This document shows, one piece after another, positions 1 through 11,265 of a stretch of DNA of 64,000 nucleotides. The notes beneath the pieces are model-generated. The model had not been told where the DNA came from and searched no databases. It saw only the letters and a program-made list of their open reading frames with translations. The DNA comes from Capitella teleta (lineage: Eukaryota; Annelida; Polychaeta; Capitellidae), in NCBI GenBank assembly GCA_000328365.1, contig KB299000.1, positions 181,750-245,749 on the forward strand. The letters are read 5' to 3'. Each line of letters opens with the position of its first letter. Position 1 is the stretch's first letter. A program made the position numbers and the translations under genes.

Positions 1-1084
1 TATCAGTGGGCCTTTCTTCCTCTTAGATGATGATGATATAGGCTTTCATATTTTTTTACCTTCCGTGCAGACGTCGTCTTTGAAGAATCTCGATAACTTT
101 TGCAGCCTGAGAGGCAGATAGTTATTTCAAGGCTTCCCAACATCATCGGCACCTGTACATTCCATGCTTCCGTGACGTCATCAGAGGCATTTTATTTCAC
201 TCTGATTTGCACCAGGAAGAAGTAAAGAAGCCAATCTCTTGCGCACCTGGGCCGTGTCTGCCACTGCGAGCGAAAACACTCTGCTAGTCTGCTAGTACTT
301 CGTTATGCACCGTGATTATGCATCCATACGTCGAAGCCCATTTTCATATATCAAATTGCTTTTGTATGTAACACTGATCACAAAGATGTAAGTCACTCAT
401 CCAGCTTACACGATGCAGCTTATCGAGATGCGACTGGATATCATCAGCCTTATCGTATCCCTCTTTGTGCTGCTTCACTTGCACTTATCCGCTGATCTGT
501 TCACTTAATTCTGCAGAAATTGCGTCCGGCAGGGACAACGATGTTAGTCTCACGAGAACAGGCGCCGGTGCCAATCCCCAATTGCACTTTTGGCTCCTCA
601 CTTCACTGACCATAACTCCACTGACCATTGCTCCACTAATCTTCTACTCTGCTCAGTAACCTATATCATCCACCTCAATATTAAAAAGTTATGTTAAATG
701 CAAAAAAAAAGAGATATCATCCGGTGAAAGGCTGTGATCCTGTTTATATCCGGGGACGAAGGGAAAAGATTCATCACCGGAGAAAGTGACGTGGGGGGGA
801 TGGGTGTCGATCTGAGTTCTCGCTGCGTTTAAAGGAGCAATTCTGAGTCCGCGAAGGGTTTTTTGTCGCAATTACCGCCTTCCCCTGCCATCAGGGTTCC
901 CTTCCTCTTGTGGCTGCATTTGGCGTCTGAAGAATGCTTCCCGGAATCGCTCCACTTTCGGCGACCGGGAGTCCGGCAAATAAGAATAATCAACGCGAGA
1001 GGATTTCACCGCATTTCAGCATGAATCGTTTAGTTCGCAATCAACCCACCATAATTATTCCTCGTTGACCACAATTTCAATTTC
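1..1084. other. Upstream region of the receptor gene, no coding sequence recognised
   Basis: No open frame here looks like a protein family I know. A full cAMP-response-type palindrome TGACGTCA lies at 173-180. The sequence CAATTTCAG ends at 1085, 10 bases before the receptor start, and looks like an intron acceptor. Part of this region is therefore probably a 5' UTR intron whose first exon I cannot place. Confidence 0.4.
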
Positions 1085-1095
1085 AGACTGCCGCC

Positions 1096-2217
1096 ATGAA
1101 CGACACTTTGTTCAACTCGACCAACGCTACTGCCAATGGCACCGCCAGCGTATTTGACCGCCTCTCGTGGACAGACTTCCTTCTCCTGAACGCCCCTTTA
1201 GCCCTACACGTCGACCGGTCAATCACGCCCATCTGGTATGCGGTCGGCATCGCTGGCAACCTCATCTCCGCTCGGATTTGGATGACGCGTCGCATCCGCC
1301 AGAACAATTCATCAGCCGTGTACCTGGCAACGCTGTCCATCACCGACATGCTGCTCCTCGTCTTGCATATCCTTCAAGAACTCAGATACGCCTGGGGCAT
1401 CAAGACGCTGGCATTCCCGTTTGTGTGCGAGACGTACTTCGTGTTCTATCTGTCCGCACAGTACTTGTCGCCTTTCCTAGTACTCGGATTCACCGTTGAG
1501 AGATACATAGCGGTGTGTCATCCCTTCAAGAAGGAAGAATTCTGCACGACATCTCGCGCGACTAGAGTGGTCGTGGGGCTGGTGTTGATCAGCATATCAC
1601 TGTGCTTCATACAGGCTTACTTCTGGAGATACGACTCCGCCGTCGGGGACTGCATTGTCCGGTCTACAACCCACGATGACCAAGATGGCTCGCTGTGGTC
1701 AATATGGACGTGGTCAACTGAAATGTTAGTCTTCATGGCCATACCTTTAGTTATTCTACTCTTTAATATTATGGTCATTCGAGAGGTCAGAAAAATGTCG
1801 AATTTTGAGTCAGCCATGACCGGAAATAAATCTACTTCCGGTTCGGGCGCCGCAACCACCGCCATGCTTCTGTCGGTGTCGTTCTACGTCATATTCACAA
1901 CTCTCCCAGCGACGTTGGTGTACGCCTTGGTCAGCGAGTTTCCGGAAGGGAACTACTACTTGACCGATGCGCAAATATCCGCTGACCCAACGTGGACAAG
2001 ATATTTGTACTATCTGACTGGACGCAAAATTGTGGAAGAGGTTTGCCTATCGCATTACGCTTGCAATTTCTTTTTGTACTTCGTAACTGGAATGCAGTTT
2101 AGAAGGGTGTTCATTGAAATGATCAAGTGTTCCGTTCACTCTTACAAACAGAACGGTAAATACACTGAGGTGTCACAGAGGGTGTCCATACAGCACTCTG
2201 TGGCAACGAGACTGTAA
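1096..2217 (+). CDS. Rhodopsin-class (class A) G-protein-coupled receptor, peptide-receptor type
   Basis: A 373-aa seven-helix receptor in one uninterrupted coding exon. The N-terminus carries four N-glycosylation sequons within 16 residues (Asn2, 7, 10, 14). TM1 has the Gly-Asn pair (AGNLISARIW), TM2 the conserved Asp (LSITDMLLL), and TM3 ends in ERYIAVCHP. Cys residues at the start of TM3 and in loop 2 (GDCIV) can form the usual disulfide. TM6 has FTTLP rather than CWxP, and TM7 has NFFLY in place of NPxxY. This pattern is seen in invertebrate FMRFamide-receptor-like and TRH-receptor-like proteins. The tail ends A-T-R-L, a possible class I PDZ ligand. The start has a good context (GCCGCCATGA) just after a splice acceptor at 1085. 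AATAAA lies at 2241-2246, 24 bases past the stop. The receptor family is well supported. The ligand is unknown and the peptide assignment is inference. Confidence 0.92.
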   Translation: MNDTLFNSTNATANGTASVFDRLSWTDFLLLNAPLALHVDRSITPIWYAVGIAGNLISARIWMTRRIRQNNSSAVYLATLSITDMLLLVLHILQELRYAWGIKTLAFPFVCETYFVFYLSAQYLSPFLVLGFTVERYIAVCHPFKKEEFCTTSRATRVVVGLVLISISLCFIQAYFWRYDSAVGDCIVRSTTHDDQDGSLWSIWTWSTEMLVFMAIPLVILLFNIMVIREVRKMSNFESAMTGNKSTSGSGAATTAMLLSVSFYVIFTTLPATLVYALVSEFPEGNYYLTDAQISADPTWTRYLYYLTGRKIVEEVCLSHYACNFFLYFVTGMQFRRVFIEMIKCSVHSYKQNGKYTEVSQRVSIQHSVATRL

Positions 2218-2240
2218 TCGCCATGCTTTTTATTCGTGAC

Positions 2241-2246
2241 AATAAA
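2241..2246 (+). terminator. Polyadenylation signal of the receptor gene
   Basis: AATAAA begins 24 bases after the TAA stop, followed by T-rich and GT-containing sequence. The predicted 3' UTR is very short. Confidence 0.6.
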
Positions 2247-5200
2247 TATATTTGGTGATTTTTGTCTCTGTCTATAGATATTGAGTGCATGAAGTCTATC
2301 AACCCACATACAAATAACATTGATTAAATCTCAGCTATTGATTGTCACGCATTTCATAAAGAGCCGTCTTGAAAGGAGGAGGGAAAAAAAAAAAAAAAAA
2401 ACTAAACAAATTGATCGATCGTGCGCTCAAGGTCGTCATCAGGGTGATGATTAGTGTGCATGATATCGATTCGTCTCAGTAGAAATATGGTTCATTAGCA
2501 TAATACACCATGCATGACATTTGACCAGGTAAGTGGGGCGGGAATGAAGACTCTTCATCTAGGATTACAGGGCATTGGTTCGTGATGACGTCACGACGTG
2601 ATGACGTCACAAGGGAGGGCACAGAAGTAACGAGCCTCCTCAGGCATTTTGCGTTTGTAATTGAAGCTTGATTGTTATTTATTGTTCAAGATCTTCGAGT
2701 GGAATAAATTCCTCTCGCGGATTGTTCAACGCTTCAATGCCTTAACAGAAGAACTCTTCGCTTTGACCCTGATAACACGACTCGGCAGCCCATATCAGTT
2801 CATTGCTGCTTGCAAAATGACGTCCAGTGATAGTATTTTCAATGATTTCCAAATGGTTTGTAGTCGCTTGGAGTCAGGTCTGGAGAGTAGAATTGGTGAG
2901 AAAGAATTTTGAATCCACACTTCATGTCAATGCTCACAGCAATGTGACGGTTGTGTCGATGTCTACGATACCGCCACTCCATGGACTCTCGCTTGGTTTC
3001 CGAGTCATAGTGGACAAATTAATGTGTCCTTGCATATAATTAGTCTTCTATAATAGACCTCCCAGTCTGCCGCGGTTAAGAGGTTGGTCACTGGCGTTGA
3101 TTTGGGCAACCCTTTGCAACATCATCAGAAACAACCAAGCAATTGTATAATCCTATGAAGTGAATATGATCATATGAAGATTCTCAATGCTATGAAATAT
3201 AATTTATGTGTATGCACAAATGATTATTGAAATTACAACCACGTAATTTTACAAGGGCACATGGAGACAGAATATTCACTTGATTGAGAGGTTTCACTCG
3301 TAATAGCCAGTCACACAATTTGATGTCGAACAAACTATCAATGTAGCCAGTCAAATCCATCTCGTAAGCCACACCAGCAATGATAAGTGTTCTGAAGTAG
3401 ATCAAAATAAAAATTGGTTAGTCTTTAATTATAGAGGCCAGTGCTACATTCGGCAGTGGACCCATTTGATCCGATTAATGACCAGGAGATTGTATCATAC
3501 ATCAATTCTTGATGAAGAGACAGAAATTTTTTTTTTTTTTAATCCAGCTAGTGCGCCTTAGTTGCACCCGCGTGTTCGGTAAGCGCAATTGAGTCAGATC
3601 ATTGAAGAAGCCAGATGAATAGCTTCCTCAACTGATCATCGCACTTCTCCCTTCCGAGGCAAGGTGGTCTATTACAGCACGGATTCATGACCAGAGTTAA
3701 GAGATCGCCGTCACCTGCCATCATCCTCAGCCTCCAGATCACAGAGCGCTCTTTCCAATCTCATTGCGTGCAGACGAGAATTGCGGACACATGAAGTTCA
3801 TTGCAGCCAAGTTGACACCCTAACTGCGGTGTAGCCGCCAATTCGTTTCTCTGACATTGATGCATCGGGCAACAATGCAGCGAATAGGAAATTCCGCGTT
3901 CCTGCTTCATTTACTTCACGTCTTTGCGATATCCGGCCTCTGTTATCTCCGCTATTCGCTCATCCTCGTTCATCTTCAATCATCACCTTCGGAACCAAGA
4001 CCTCCTCGTGACTCCACCAAAAAAGGCAGTGGAATATTGATAATACCCTCATTCTTTACTACTTTCACTTTGCTGCGCTTCCTGTTCTGTTAGGCAAAGA
4101 TTCAATTAAGATATGAGACCGCCGAGCAACAGTAAACGAGAATAGTCGGTCTAAACATGGCTTCACACCGAAAGTAGGATCTAATTGAAAGGAATTGCTG
4201 ATGTTAGATTAATCTGGATAAATGTCATGAATGAACAGAACATGCTTCTAAGTAATCATTCAATCCAGGGATTTTGGAACACGGTATGTTTACCAACGCT
4301 TCCTGTCATTCCTGATTAGCCTTTAAGGTGTGCTCAAACCACCATTGCACGCATCTACCTCCCCCCTCCGACCTCAAATGGGAAATTTGGTAGACAACTT
4401 AACGACGTCTCTGTAAACGTACTTGTCGAACTCTCCTTAAATAGGAAACTGAATGCCTGAACAGGGGTACAGCGCAGGTGCATTGGAGATTATCCCTATT
4501 GTCGACAAGAGATTGAAGGACGCTTGCGATTGAAAACGATTTCGAATACAGGTGCATGAAACATTGGCACTTGTTCTAGCGTTGCGAAGGAAACCGGAGA
4601 AGCATTTTGTGCATCTCAGGATCTGCCGGTTGCCTATGACGACAATGGCGATTGTATGGACACCAGTTGGCCTTCTTCTTCTCAATGCATCCTTCCTTTT
4701 TGGGTTTTGTAATAACTGACAGGAAGTTCTCAGGTCAAGCAGATGTGTGCCATTCGTAGAAGGTTTTCTCCTCAAACGTCTCTTCTTTTGTGATTATGCT
4801 ATGAAGGCTCCCACGGCGACGGAACCAAGGATAATTTCCAAAGGCTAATTGCAGTTAAGCTGCTCTGGGTTTCTCCATCTCGCCCTTTTCTATGTCAGAT
4901 CCCGATCTACACGGCTTCTGGTTAATAGTTGCCAGGGTCACAACAACAGATCCCAGTTTCAGATTCAATGCTGAGCTATTTTGAAATAACAAAAATCCTA
5001 CTTTCATAATGGAAAATGCTGACAGCCGCCAACGTCGAGCAATGCAAACATCGACGCTCGGATTAAAATTTCACGTCATTATTTTTTTTTTTCTTTTTTT
5101 CTTTTTTTCTTAATCAGCAAAGATTTTGGAGACCGAATTCTTTGGAATCATGATGGCGTGGTATGAAAAGTTGAAATCGTAGCACGTGTAATGAAACCAA

Positions 5201-5634
5201 GTACAGGTGAGGTGAGATAATTATGCTTACAATTATGTATGTTTTCATTGTTTTGTGATGTATTCAATTCATGTGAAAATTAGAAGTCTATTCTAATACT
5301 TATTATTATTGGTGAAAAGTGATGGCAATGCGTTTTTCTGATAAAGTGTTACAAAACAGCTCGCAGTGTAAAAACTACGCAAATTTCAGAGAAATAAATA
5401 CCTGGTATGAATAGTTTAACATTTCATGCTGCTATTCCTATAATTTCAAATTCAATTTAAGCCGACATTGGTGCTGATTTATCTCAATCAAAAGAGTGCA
5501 CCCAACATTGGCGATATTTTGATTATTTTCCATTTCAGCCCCGGACCATGGATGAGCATCATTTGGATGCCCATATAAGGCATGGCTCTCAACACGCTGC
5601 TGCACTTAGTGACCTGTCTCATACTATAATTATA
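2247..5634. other. Intergenic, no gene recognised
   Basis: I see no supported coding exon. Two TGACGTCA palindromes lie 16 bp apart at 2586-2593 and 2602-2609 inside a short direct duplication. There are A and T homopolymer runs near 2385, 3530 and 5085. Open frames near 3857-4093 (plus) and 4437-4775 (minus) match nothing I recognise and have no splice or polyadenylation context. Confidence 0.4.
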
Positions 5635-6003
5635 ATATAGCATGCGTGGGATAATCGTTGTGTACACTTTACGGTGCCAAGCTCAATTAAGAGAGGCCGT
5701 TCGGGTTGATTTATGGTCGCAGTCAGCGCAGTTCTCACTGCCTCAAAGTGGCTCACCCTGACGATGCCGGTCTGCAACAGTGCCCGTCTCAGAAAAGTTG
5801 CTGTTAATTCTGCCAATCGATTGTTGGGTTGGTGGAGGTGTTGTAGATGAATCACGCCAAACAGCTCTGAATATTTCAGCGCTTTCGGCTCTTGAATAAG
5901 TTGTCACAATCCAAATGCGCCGCTCTGTCGTTAATCTGGTACGCAGCATATCGCGTAATATAGCGACATACTCAAGAAATAACAACAATGAAAAAGAAAA
6001 CAA
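5635..6003 (-). mobile_element. Relic of a DNA-transposon helix-turn-helix region (DUF4817-like)
   Basis: Read on the minus strand, the first part (about 6003-5750) matches the pattern of the DUF4817 helix-turn-helix found in front of mariner-like and DDE_3 transposases: ERRIWIVTTYSRAES, then IGRINSNFSETGTVADRHR. After a frame change near 5745 a second piece continues with HFEAVRTALTATINQPERP and LIELGTVKCTQRL. This fits the second helix-turn-helix, where the usual text is of the form 'VEAVR..L...P..S.R.LS.ELGI...TV.RIL'. No catalytic DDE part follows, so this is a broken N-terminal fragment. The family call rests on motif memory only. Confidence 0.5.
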
Positions 6004-8111
6004 AACAAAAATAAAAGCGAAATAAAAAACTCACTGAAATCAACGCTTTTCGCGGAAAGGTACGCACAGCGAAAAGTACGCTTGCAGCGAGCGGCAGAAA
6101 ACGCGCGCGAAATATTTTTGGCGCTGGTCATTCGTACGCATTATTAATTATCTTCATTCATTCAATAATATTCTTCATAAATTTCTTTTGTATAGGATGA
6201 ACGAAATATTCAATTGTTTGTGAGTGTTGTTTTTGAGATTGGGGGGGGGGAATAATTGATACATTTTAGCAAATTAATTTTCTTTAATTTTTAACATGCA
6301 GTAGATAGACTACTTTTGGCCCTGCACTCTGTACATGACAAACCATATGCCGCATATTGATGCGCATTTCGTAGACCTATCCTCCACCATAAAAACAGTA
6401 ATTAATCGTAAAGTAAGTTAAGCCAAAAAGTGCTATGAGTAAATGGGTGCTTACCTGAGCGTCAATCATTGTGCACCACACTTGAACCATTCAAATCGTG
6501 TCTAATGTTGGGATAAATACTCAGTAGAGCGGAATTATTGAACTCCGAGGTCAAATGTCTTAAGCCACGAGTCACAGGCGAGTGGTTTAAAAAGACACTA
6601 ATTTGAGTAATATATAATCAATTTCCATAAGTATTCTATAATCACGTCCTATCGAGTATTTATCCTTATTATAAACAAACATAATAATTTTGCAATATAC
6701 TTATGAAAACAAAGATGCACAGCCTCATTCAATGCGTTCCTTTGTGGTCTGCATTGCCTAAAGACATGCAACGATTACAGAAATATACAAAGCGTTTGTG
6801 ATCTTTTTAAATCGGCAAAATCAGAGAAAATATGATAGGCACACGAGACTTCAAAGGGGAGGGATACTTAGTATGTTAATGAGAGAAGGTCAGAGTTGGG
6901 TCATCATTTCGTCTATGCACGTACACTCGTCGCCGTGGCTACGAAGAGAAAACTCAATTCAACTACATGTAAAAGCATTATTTCCATGTTTGATCCATGT
7001 TACTACATATCTCGAAGGCTCTATAACTTGAAGTCATTTCTACGGTCCCTGGAAATTCGACATGTCGAGATTATACTGTATATAATAGTTTATGAAGTTT
7101 TCTGTTATGGCCGAATTCTCGTTCCAGAAGAGTAGGTAGAGCAGATGTGTGAACTGACAAGGCTACGTTTTGTTATGAATCTGTTCAGCTGGCTAATTGT
7201 TCAGATGTTCACTAATCGAGTAATTTAGCTGTCAGTTCTACATTCATATCTTAGTGAATGTAGTGAATACATGTCATCACCAAAGAAAATAATAAGGTCA
7301 CCGCATTTGACCTATATATGCATATGAAAGGAAGACAAGACAACACACACAGTATTTGTATTAAATGAAATAAAAAGGGATCCACACCATAAGCTCTTTA
7401 TCCCTCCAAGCAAAAGGTCTTTGCAAACCCCGAATCTGACCCCATTCCACCTGACAACAAATGACAAACAATAAGGCATGTAGGCGCAACGATGTTCAAA
7501 ACTGAGGGAGCGCGCCTCCGCTGGGCCATAACGGCCGACAGAAGGACTTGATACAACAGTATATCCTTCCTCCAGCAAATATCCATTGTTCCGTGGAAGC
7601 AATGCAATCGAAAAGTTTTCTTCAAGACACTCAATAGAAACAATATCAGTAATCAGTAATATCAGTAAATCATTAAAGCCAAAAACGCAAGTATCTGTGT
7701 ATTGGATGCAAATTCCCTCGTCTTTTACTTGTTAATGGTTCGCTTTTGCGCGTCGATTTGTTATGATGAAGTTTGTGTCGTATCAGATCGTAGGCCCTGC
7801 AGGCAAATGAGCATTTAGAAACTGTGAATGTTACAACATAATGCATGTGTATCACATTAATGATTTAACCCAAAAACATAAGTCATAAGTCAGCGCTTAA
7901 TATCACGTACCCCTATGCAATAACTCCTTTCGTATGAACCACCATATAGCACCAAATTGGGTTCAGCGGTCTTTTTTCTTTCTTCTCTTCTTGTTATTTA
8001 AATGCGTTTCGGCGTCAGTTCTGGTTTGAATACTGGTGCCATTCATTGATGTTGATCTCAAATCAAGCACTGTGTGAACACAAGCAGGTCAGTGTGTTCT
8101 TGTGATATACA
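6004..8111. other. Intergenic, nothing well supported
   Basis: AT-rich sequence without a supported gene. A G run (10 Gs) lies near 6241. At about 6735-6790 on the plus strand one frame reads VPLWSALPKDMQRLQKYTKRL split over a stop, which resembles the last residues of a LINE ORF2. I rate that as weak. Open frames at 7312-7643 (minus) are unrecognised. Confidence 0.35.
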
Positions 8112-8113
8112 TA

Positions 8114-8260
8114 CAGTAAAACCTCGATGTGTCAAACGTCAGAGCACGGTTTGGAATCATAACGGTCCTATCATAACGGCCTCGATCCGTCCGTCGAAGT
8201 ATCCTTGAGTCGAAGTATTTGAGCTGACCCCACGAACTTCGAAACATCGAGGTTTTACTG
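8114..8260. mobile_element. 147-bp pogo-type MITE with a TA target duplication
   Basis: The element begins CAGTAAAACCTCGATGTGTC and ends in the inverted counterpart (GAAACATCGAGGTTTTACTG). It is flanked on both sides by TA (8112-8113 and 8261-8262), the target duplication of Tc1/mariner/pogo elements. Its interior matches, in inverted orientation, the left part of the 939-bp element at 33,289-34,227: both carry the blocks for GGATCGAGGCC, TTATGAT and TTCTGACG in the same order. It is non-coding and probably a deletion derivative of that family. Confidence 0.85.
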
Positions 8261-8474
8261 TACATGTATACTGAACGCCAAGTAAAGCAACCATGCATCA
8301 ATATTACTAGAACTCAGAAGCACAATTCTTGCTATTCTAATATATATATATATATAATTTATTCCAATCGCAATTAAGCATTGACATTATAGAAAGAACA
8401 GAAAAGGTAAATAAAGAAATATACATGCACAAATGGATGGAGGAACGTTTCGTTCCAACAAGGCCTGCCTAATT

Positions 8475-8786
8475 AAGTGACAACCACGTGGACAGCCTAA
8501 GTGACAAACATGTGGACAGCCCACGTGACAAACACGTGGACCGCCTAAGTGATAAACACGTGGACAGCCTAAGTGATAAACACGTGGACAGCCTAAGTGA
8601 TAAACATGTGGACAGCCTAAGTGATAAACACGTGGACAGCCTAAGTGATAAACACGTGGACAGCCTAAATGATAAACACGTGGACAGCCTAAGTGACAAA
8701 CATGTGGACAGTCTAAGTGATAAACACGTGGACAGCCTAAGTGATAAACACGTGGACAGCCTAAGTGACAAACACGTGGACAAACC
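8475..8786. repeat. 24-bp minisatellite, 13 units, each with an E-box-type hexamer
   Basis: Thirteen exact-length 24-bp units with core AAACACGTGGACAGCC. Ten carry the palindromic E-box CACGTG and three (units 2, 6 and 10) carry CATGTG. Because 24 is a multiple of three, both strands stay open for about 100 codons (DKHVDSLS repeats on the plus strand). I regard that as a by-product. The array ends 771 bp before the first GST coding exon. Confidence 0.95.
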
Positions 8787-9557
8787 TCAATTTGACTAAT
8801 AGCGACGAGACAGTCGTTTAAATAAGCCGTTGAGTAGCATATATGTATCCATATGTATTATGTACCGCGTGCATTGTATAAATGCATATAATTTATGAAG
8901 TGATTTGGTAGATGTTGGTTCATTACATCTAAAGATTTTAGACCTTCGCGAAGATCTAGAATCTGTGTTAAGATCGTAGTGGTACTAGTGGGTCAAAATA
9001 TACTAAAACCTTGAATTCTACACCAAAAGCTTTCTTACGTGAAGATGATTCGCGAAGCCATGATTATAATGTAAACATATGGGGGTTCACTTAACCCGCT
9101 TTGTTCCATAGAGACCCTTTTCAACTCAGATATTTGTGTGCATTATGCGAAGGTAAAAGGTGAATCGATTATCCAGGCACGTTCCTGGGCAAATGAATAC
9201 GTTTCGCAATAAGGTTATCATTTTTCTATCAAACAAAAATTGAGAGCATTTGGTTGGAAATTGCCATAATCGGAATTCAGAATTTAACATCACTGGTTTA
9301 GCTGGAGAAATAAGTCAATCCTTGCATCCTGCTGACTGAAGCTCATAAAATTGAAACCTCTTTTACTGCGTCATAAAATTGAAACCTCTTTTACTGAATC
9401 AAATTGTTTTATAGAGCAGCCAGGACGCACTGTCTCGGTGTCAAACGCACTGGAAATATTTGGTCAAACATTATATTTGAGCCTTAATTAAATTTCCAAA
9501 TGTCATATAAAAGAAACATATTAATAGAGATATCATATATCACTGCTTCTTTTTCAG
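8787..9557 (+). promoter_or_regulatory. Upstream region of GST copy A
   Basis: The interval between the minisatellite and the GST-A start probably contains the promoter and a 5' UTR intron, because TTTTTCAG at 9550-9557 is a good acceptor right before the ATG. A perfect 26-bp direct duplication lies at 9343-9368 and 9371-9396. TATAAAAG occurs at about 9506 and could act as a TATA box, but no donor site could be assigned with confidence. Confidence 0.35.
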
Positions 9558-10395
9558 ATGAAAATGCCGACCTACCAGCTGAAGTACTTCAATATTAAAG
9601 GACTCGTGGAACCAGCTCGGTGGCTTTTCGCTCTTGCTGGTCAGCCATACAAAGACCACAGATTCCAAGAAGGAGAATGGCCCTCAGTGAAACCAAGTGA
9701 GCGAATACTTATGAAGGTTGAATGCTGAAACTGTTGCGATTGACGCAGCGACACCTTGTGGTCAGGCTCCGATCTTAGTGGTCGATGGTAAGCAGATCGC
9801 ACAGAGCAAAGCAGTGTTCAGATATCTCGCTAAGCAGTTTGGTAAGCGCACGTTGCCACGTCATCAGTGAGTTAATTGCATTCTAAGGATTGGTTGGGGA
9901 AACAGACATGGATCAAGCGAGAGGGGATATGATTGTCGACTACTTTGAAGATTTCACAGGTCCACTTCGGGTCATCCGCAAAGAGGGAGATCCACCGAAA
10001 AAGGTTTGACATCGACTCGAGTATTTTTATTTTGTGATGTTTAATCAAATTAATTACAATTTCCAGAAGGAATTGATGGCTAAATTCATGGCTACACTGC
10101 CCATTTATTTGGGAAATTTGGAGAAACTTCTGAAAGAGAACAATGACGGAGATGGATTTTTCGTTGGGGAAAAGGTTGGAAATTGCACCACGTGTTTAAG
10201 ACTCGCCTGTGTTATGTAATGTTTCAGGTCACCTGGACTGATGTAGTATTTGTCTGCAACACTGAAATCCACAAGAGATTTCTGAATCCTGGGTACTTGG
10301 CTGATTACCCTAAACTTGAAGCTCTTGTGCAGAGAGTTGAAGCCCTGCCAGCCATCGCAGAGTGGATTAAAACACGCCCAGTTACTGAGGTGTAG
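9558..10395 (+). CDS. Sigma-class glutathione S-transferase, copy A
   Basis: Cytosolic enzyme that joins glutathione to electrophiles. Sigma members can also act as prostaglandin D synthases or S-crystallins. Coding exons: 9558-9696, 9749-9841, 9888-10003, 10067-10174 and 10228-10395, all with GT-AG borders, giving 207 aa. The catalytic Tyr of the sigma N-terminus is present (YQLKYFNIKG). The glutathione-site signature is intact (TPCGQAPILVVDG, then AQSKAVFRYLA), followed by an all-helical C-terminal domain with ARGDMIVDYF. The first ATG (9558) sits right after the acceptor. A second in-frame ATG at 9564 matches the start of the other copies, so 205 aa is equally likely. The C-terminal VTEV is shared in position with the paralogues. 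The gene looks intact. The family is certain; the substrate is unknown. Confidence 0.95.
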
Positions 10396-10929
10396 AAAAG
10401 TATCATTTCAAAGATTTATAAGTTATTGTATTTCAATTCAAAACATCATGAATTATCATGAAATATATCATAAAACAGTAAATGGAATGCGATTTTGACT
10501 TTTTTCCTAATTAATTTATTGCAGAAATATAGAGAAATATATCACTAGATATTTGATGGACTCAAATCTACTGAAAATAATTCGATTAAATAACACTAAT
10601 AGAATATAGTATCTTTAGTTCCTCGATAAAAATTAACAAAAGGGTTCAAAACTTGAAGCATAAGGAGGGACTTTCCTTCCCTTGGGAAAAAAGTTGTTCT
10701 GTTTGCTTTGATTGGCTGAGTGGTAAGTAGAGAGCCTCGAGACTTTCAATCTAAATTTAGCTTAAGATGTTTGATTCCAATAACTGACTGCATGGGCCTG
10801 GGAGTCATTTTCATTGTCGCCTTCAATGGTAAGGCACATGTTATCTCAATTTGGCCAAATTCTCGTTTGAGGAGGGTAGAGGTGATGTGTTGCTTGAAAA
10901 AGCGAGTATATACGCGTGCTACTACTGGC
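10396..10929. other. 3' flank of GST copy A
   Basis: No canonical AATAAA was found close to the stop; ATTAAA occurs near 10585. A perfect kappa-B-type decamer GGGACTTTCC is at 10667-10676. No gene was recognised. Confidence 0.3.
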
Positions 10930-11265
10930 ACCGAAACGAGACCACGCCCACAACTACTGAAAGAACTGCACCGGCTGCCCAGTGAGCACCGTGTTCAATA
11001 CAAGGCACAGCTGATCGCGTACGACATTGAATATGGCATCAGCCCCGAATATCTCTCCAATGACATAACGTTTCGACCGCTTTTCTCACTGGACAATAGT
11101 AATTATATCTGCTTAACCAATTACAATCCTTGATGTTATGGCGGATGTTCTCTAAAAGTTGCAACCCCCTATTTTTGGAACAAGTTCCGCTTCTTCTTAG
11201 GCCGTGTTCGCACCAGGAATTTTAAAATTAGACTGAAAATCAGTTTACAAATTGTATTTCTGCGT
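10930..11265 (+). mobile_element. 3' end of a LINE ORF2 (CR1/L2/Jockey-like), degraded
   Basis: One frame reads LKELHRLPSEHRVQYKAQL followed by AYDIEYGISPEYLS, the usual post-reverse-transcriptase tail 'LK.LHWLP...RI.YK..L...K...G..P.YLS'. After a short gap the frame resumes with YFWNKFRFFLGRVRTRNFK and IRLKISLQ, the standard end of these proteins ('AWN.LP...R....SFK..LK'). Stop codons and frame changes interrupt it, and no upstream RT core is present. This is a 5'-truncated dead copy. Confidence 0.7.

Noticed and set aside
4437-4775. Minus-strand 112-codon frame with several Cys
   Set aside because: No recognisable domain, no splice or polyadenylation context, and no repeat signature.
8469-8799. 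Open frames of about 100 codons on both strands with 8-residue repeats
   Set aside because: They come from a 24-bp tandem repeat whose length is divisible by three. The two strands give different repeats and neither has gene context.
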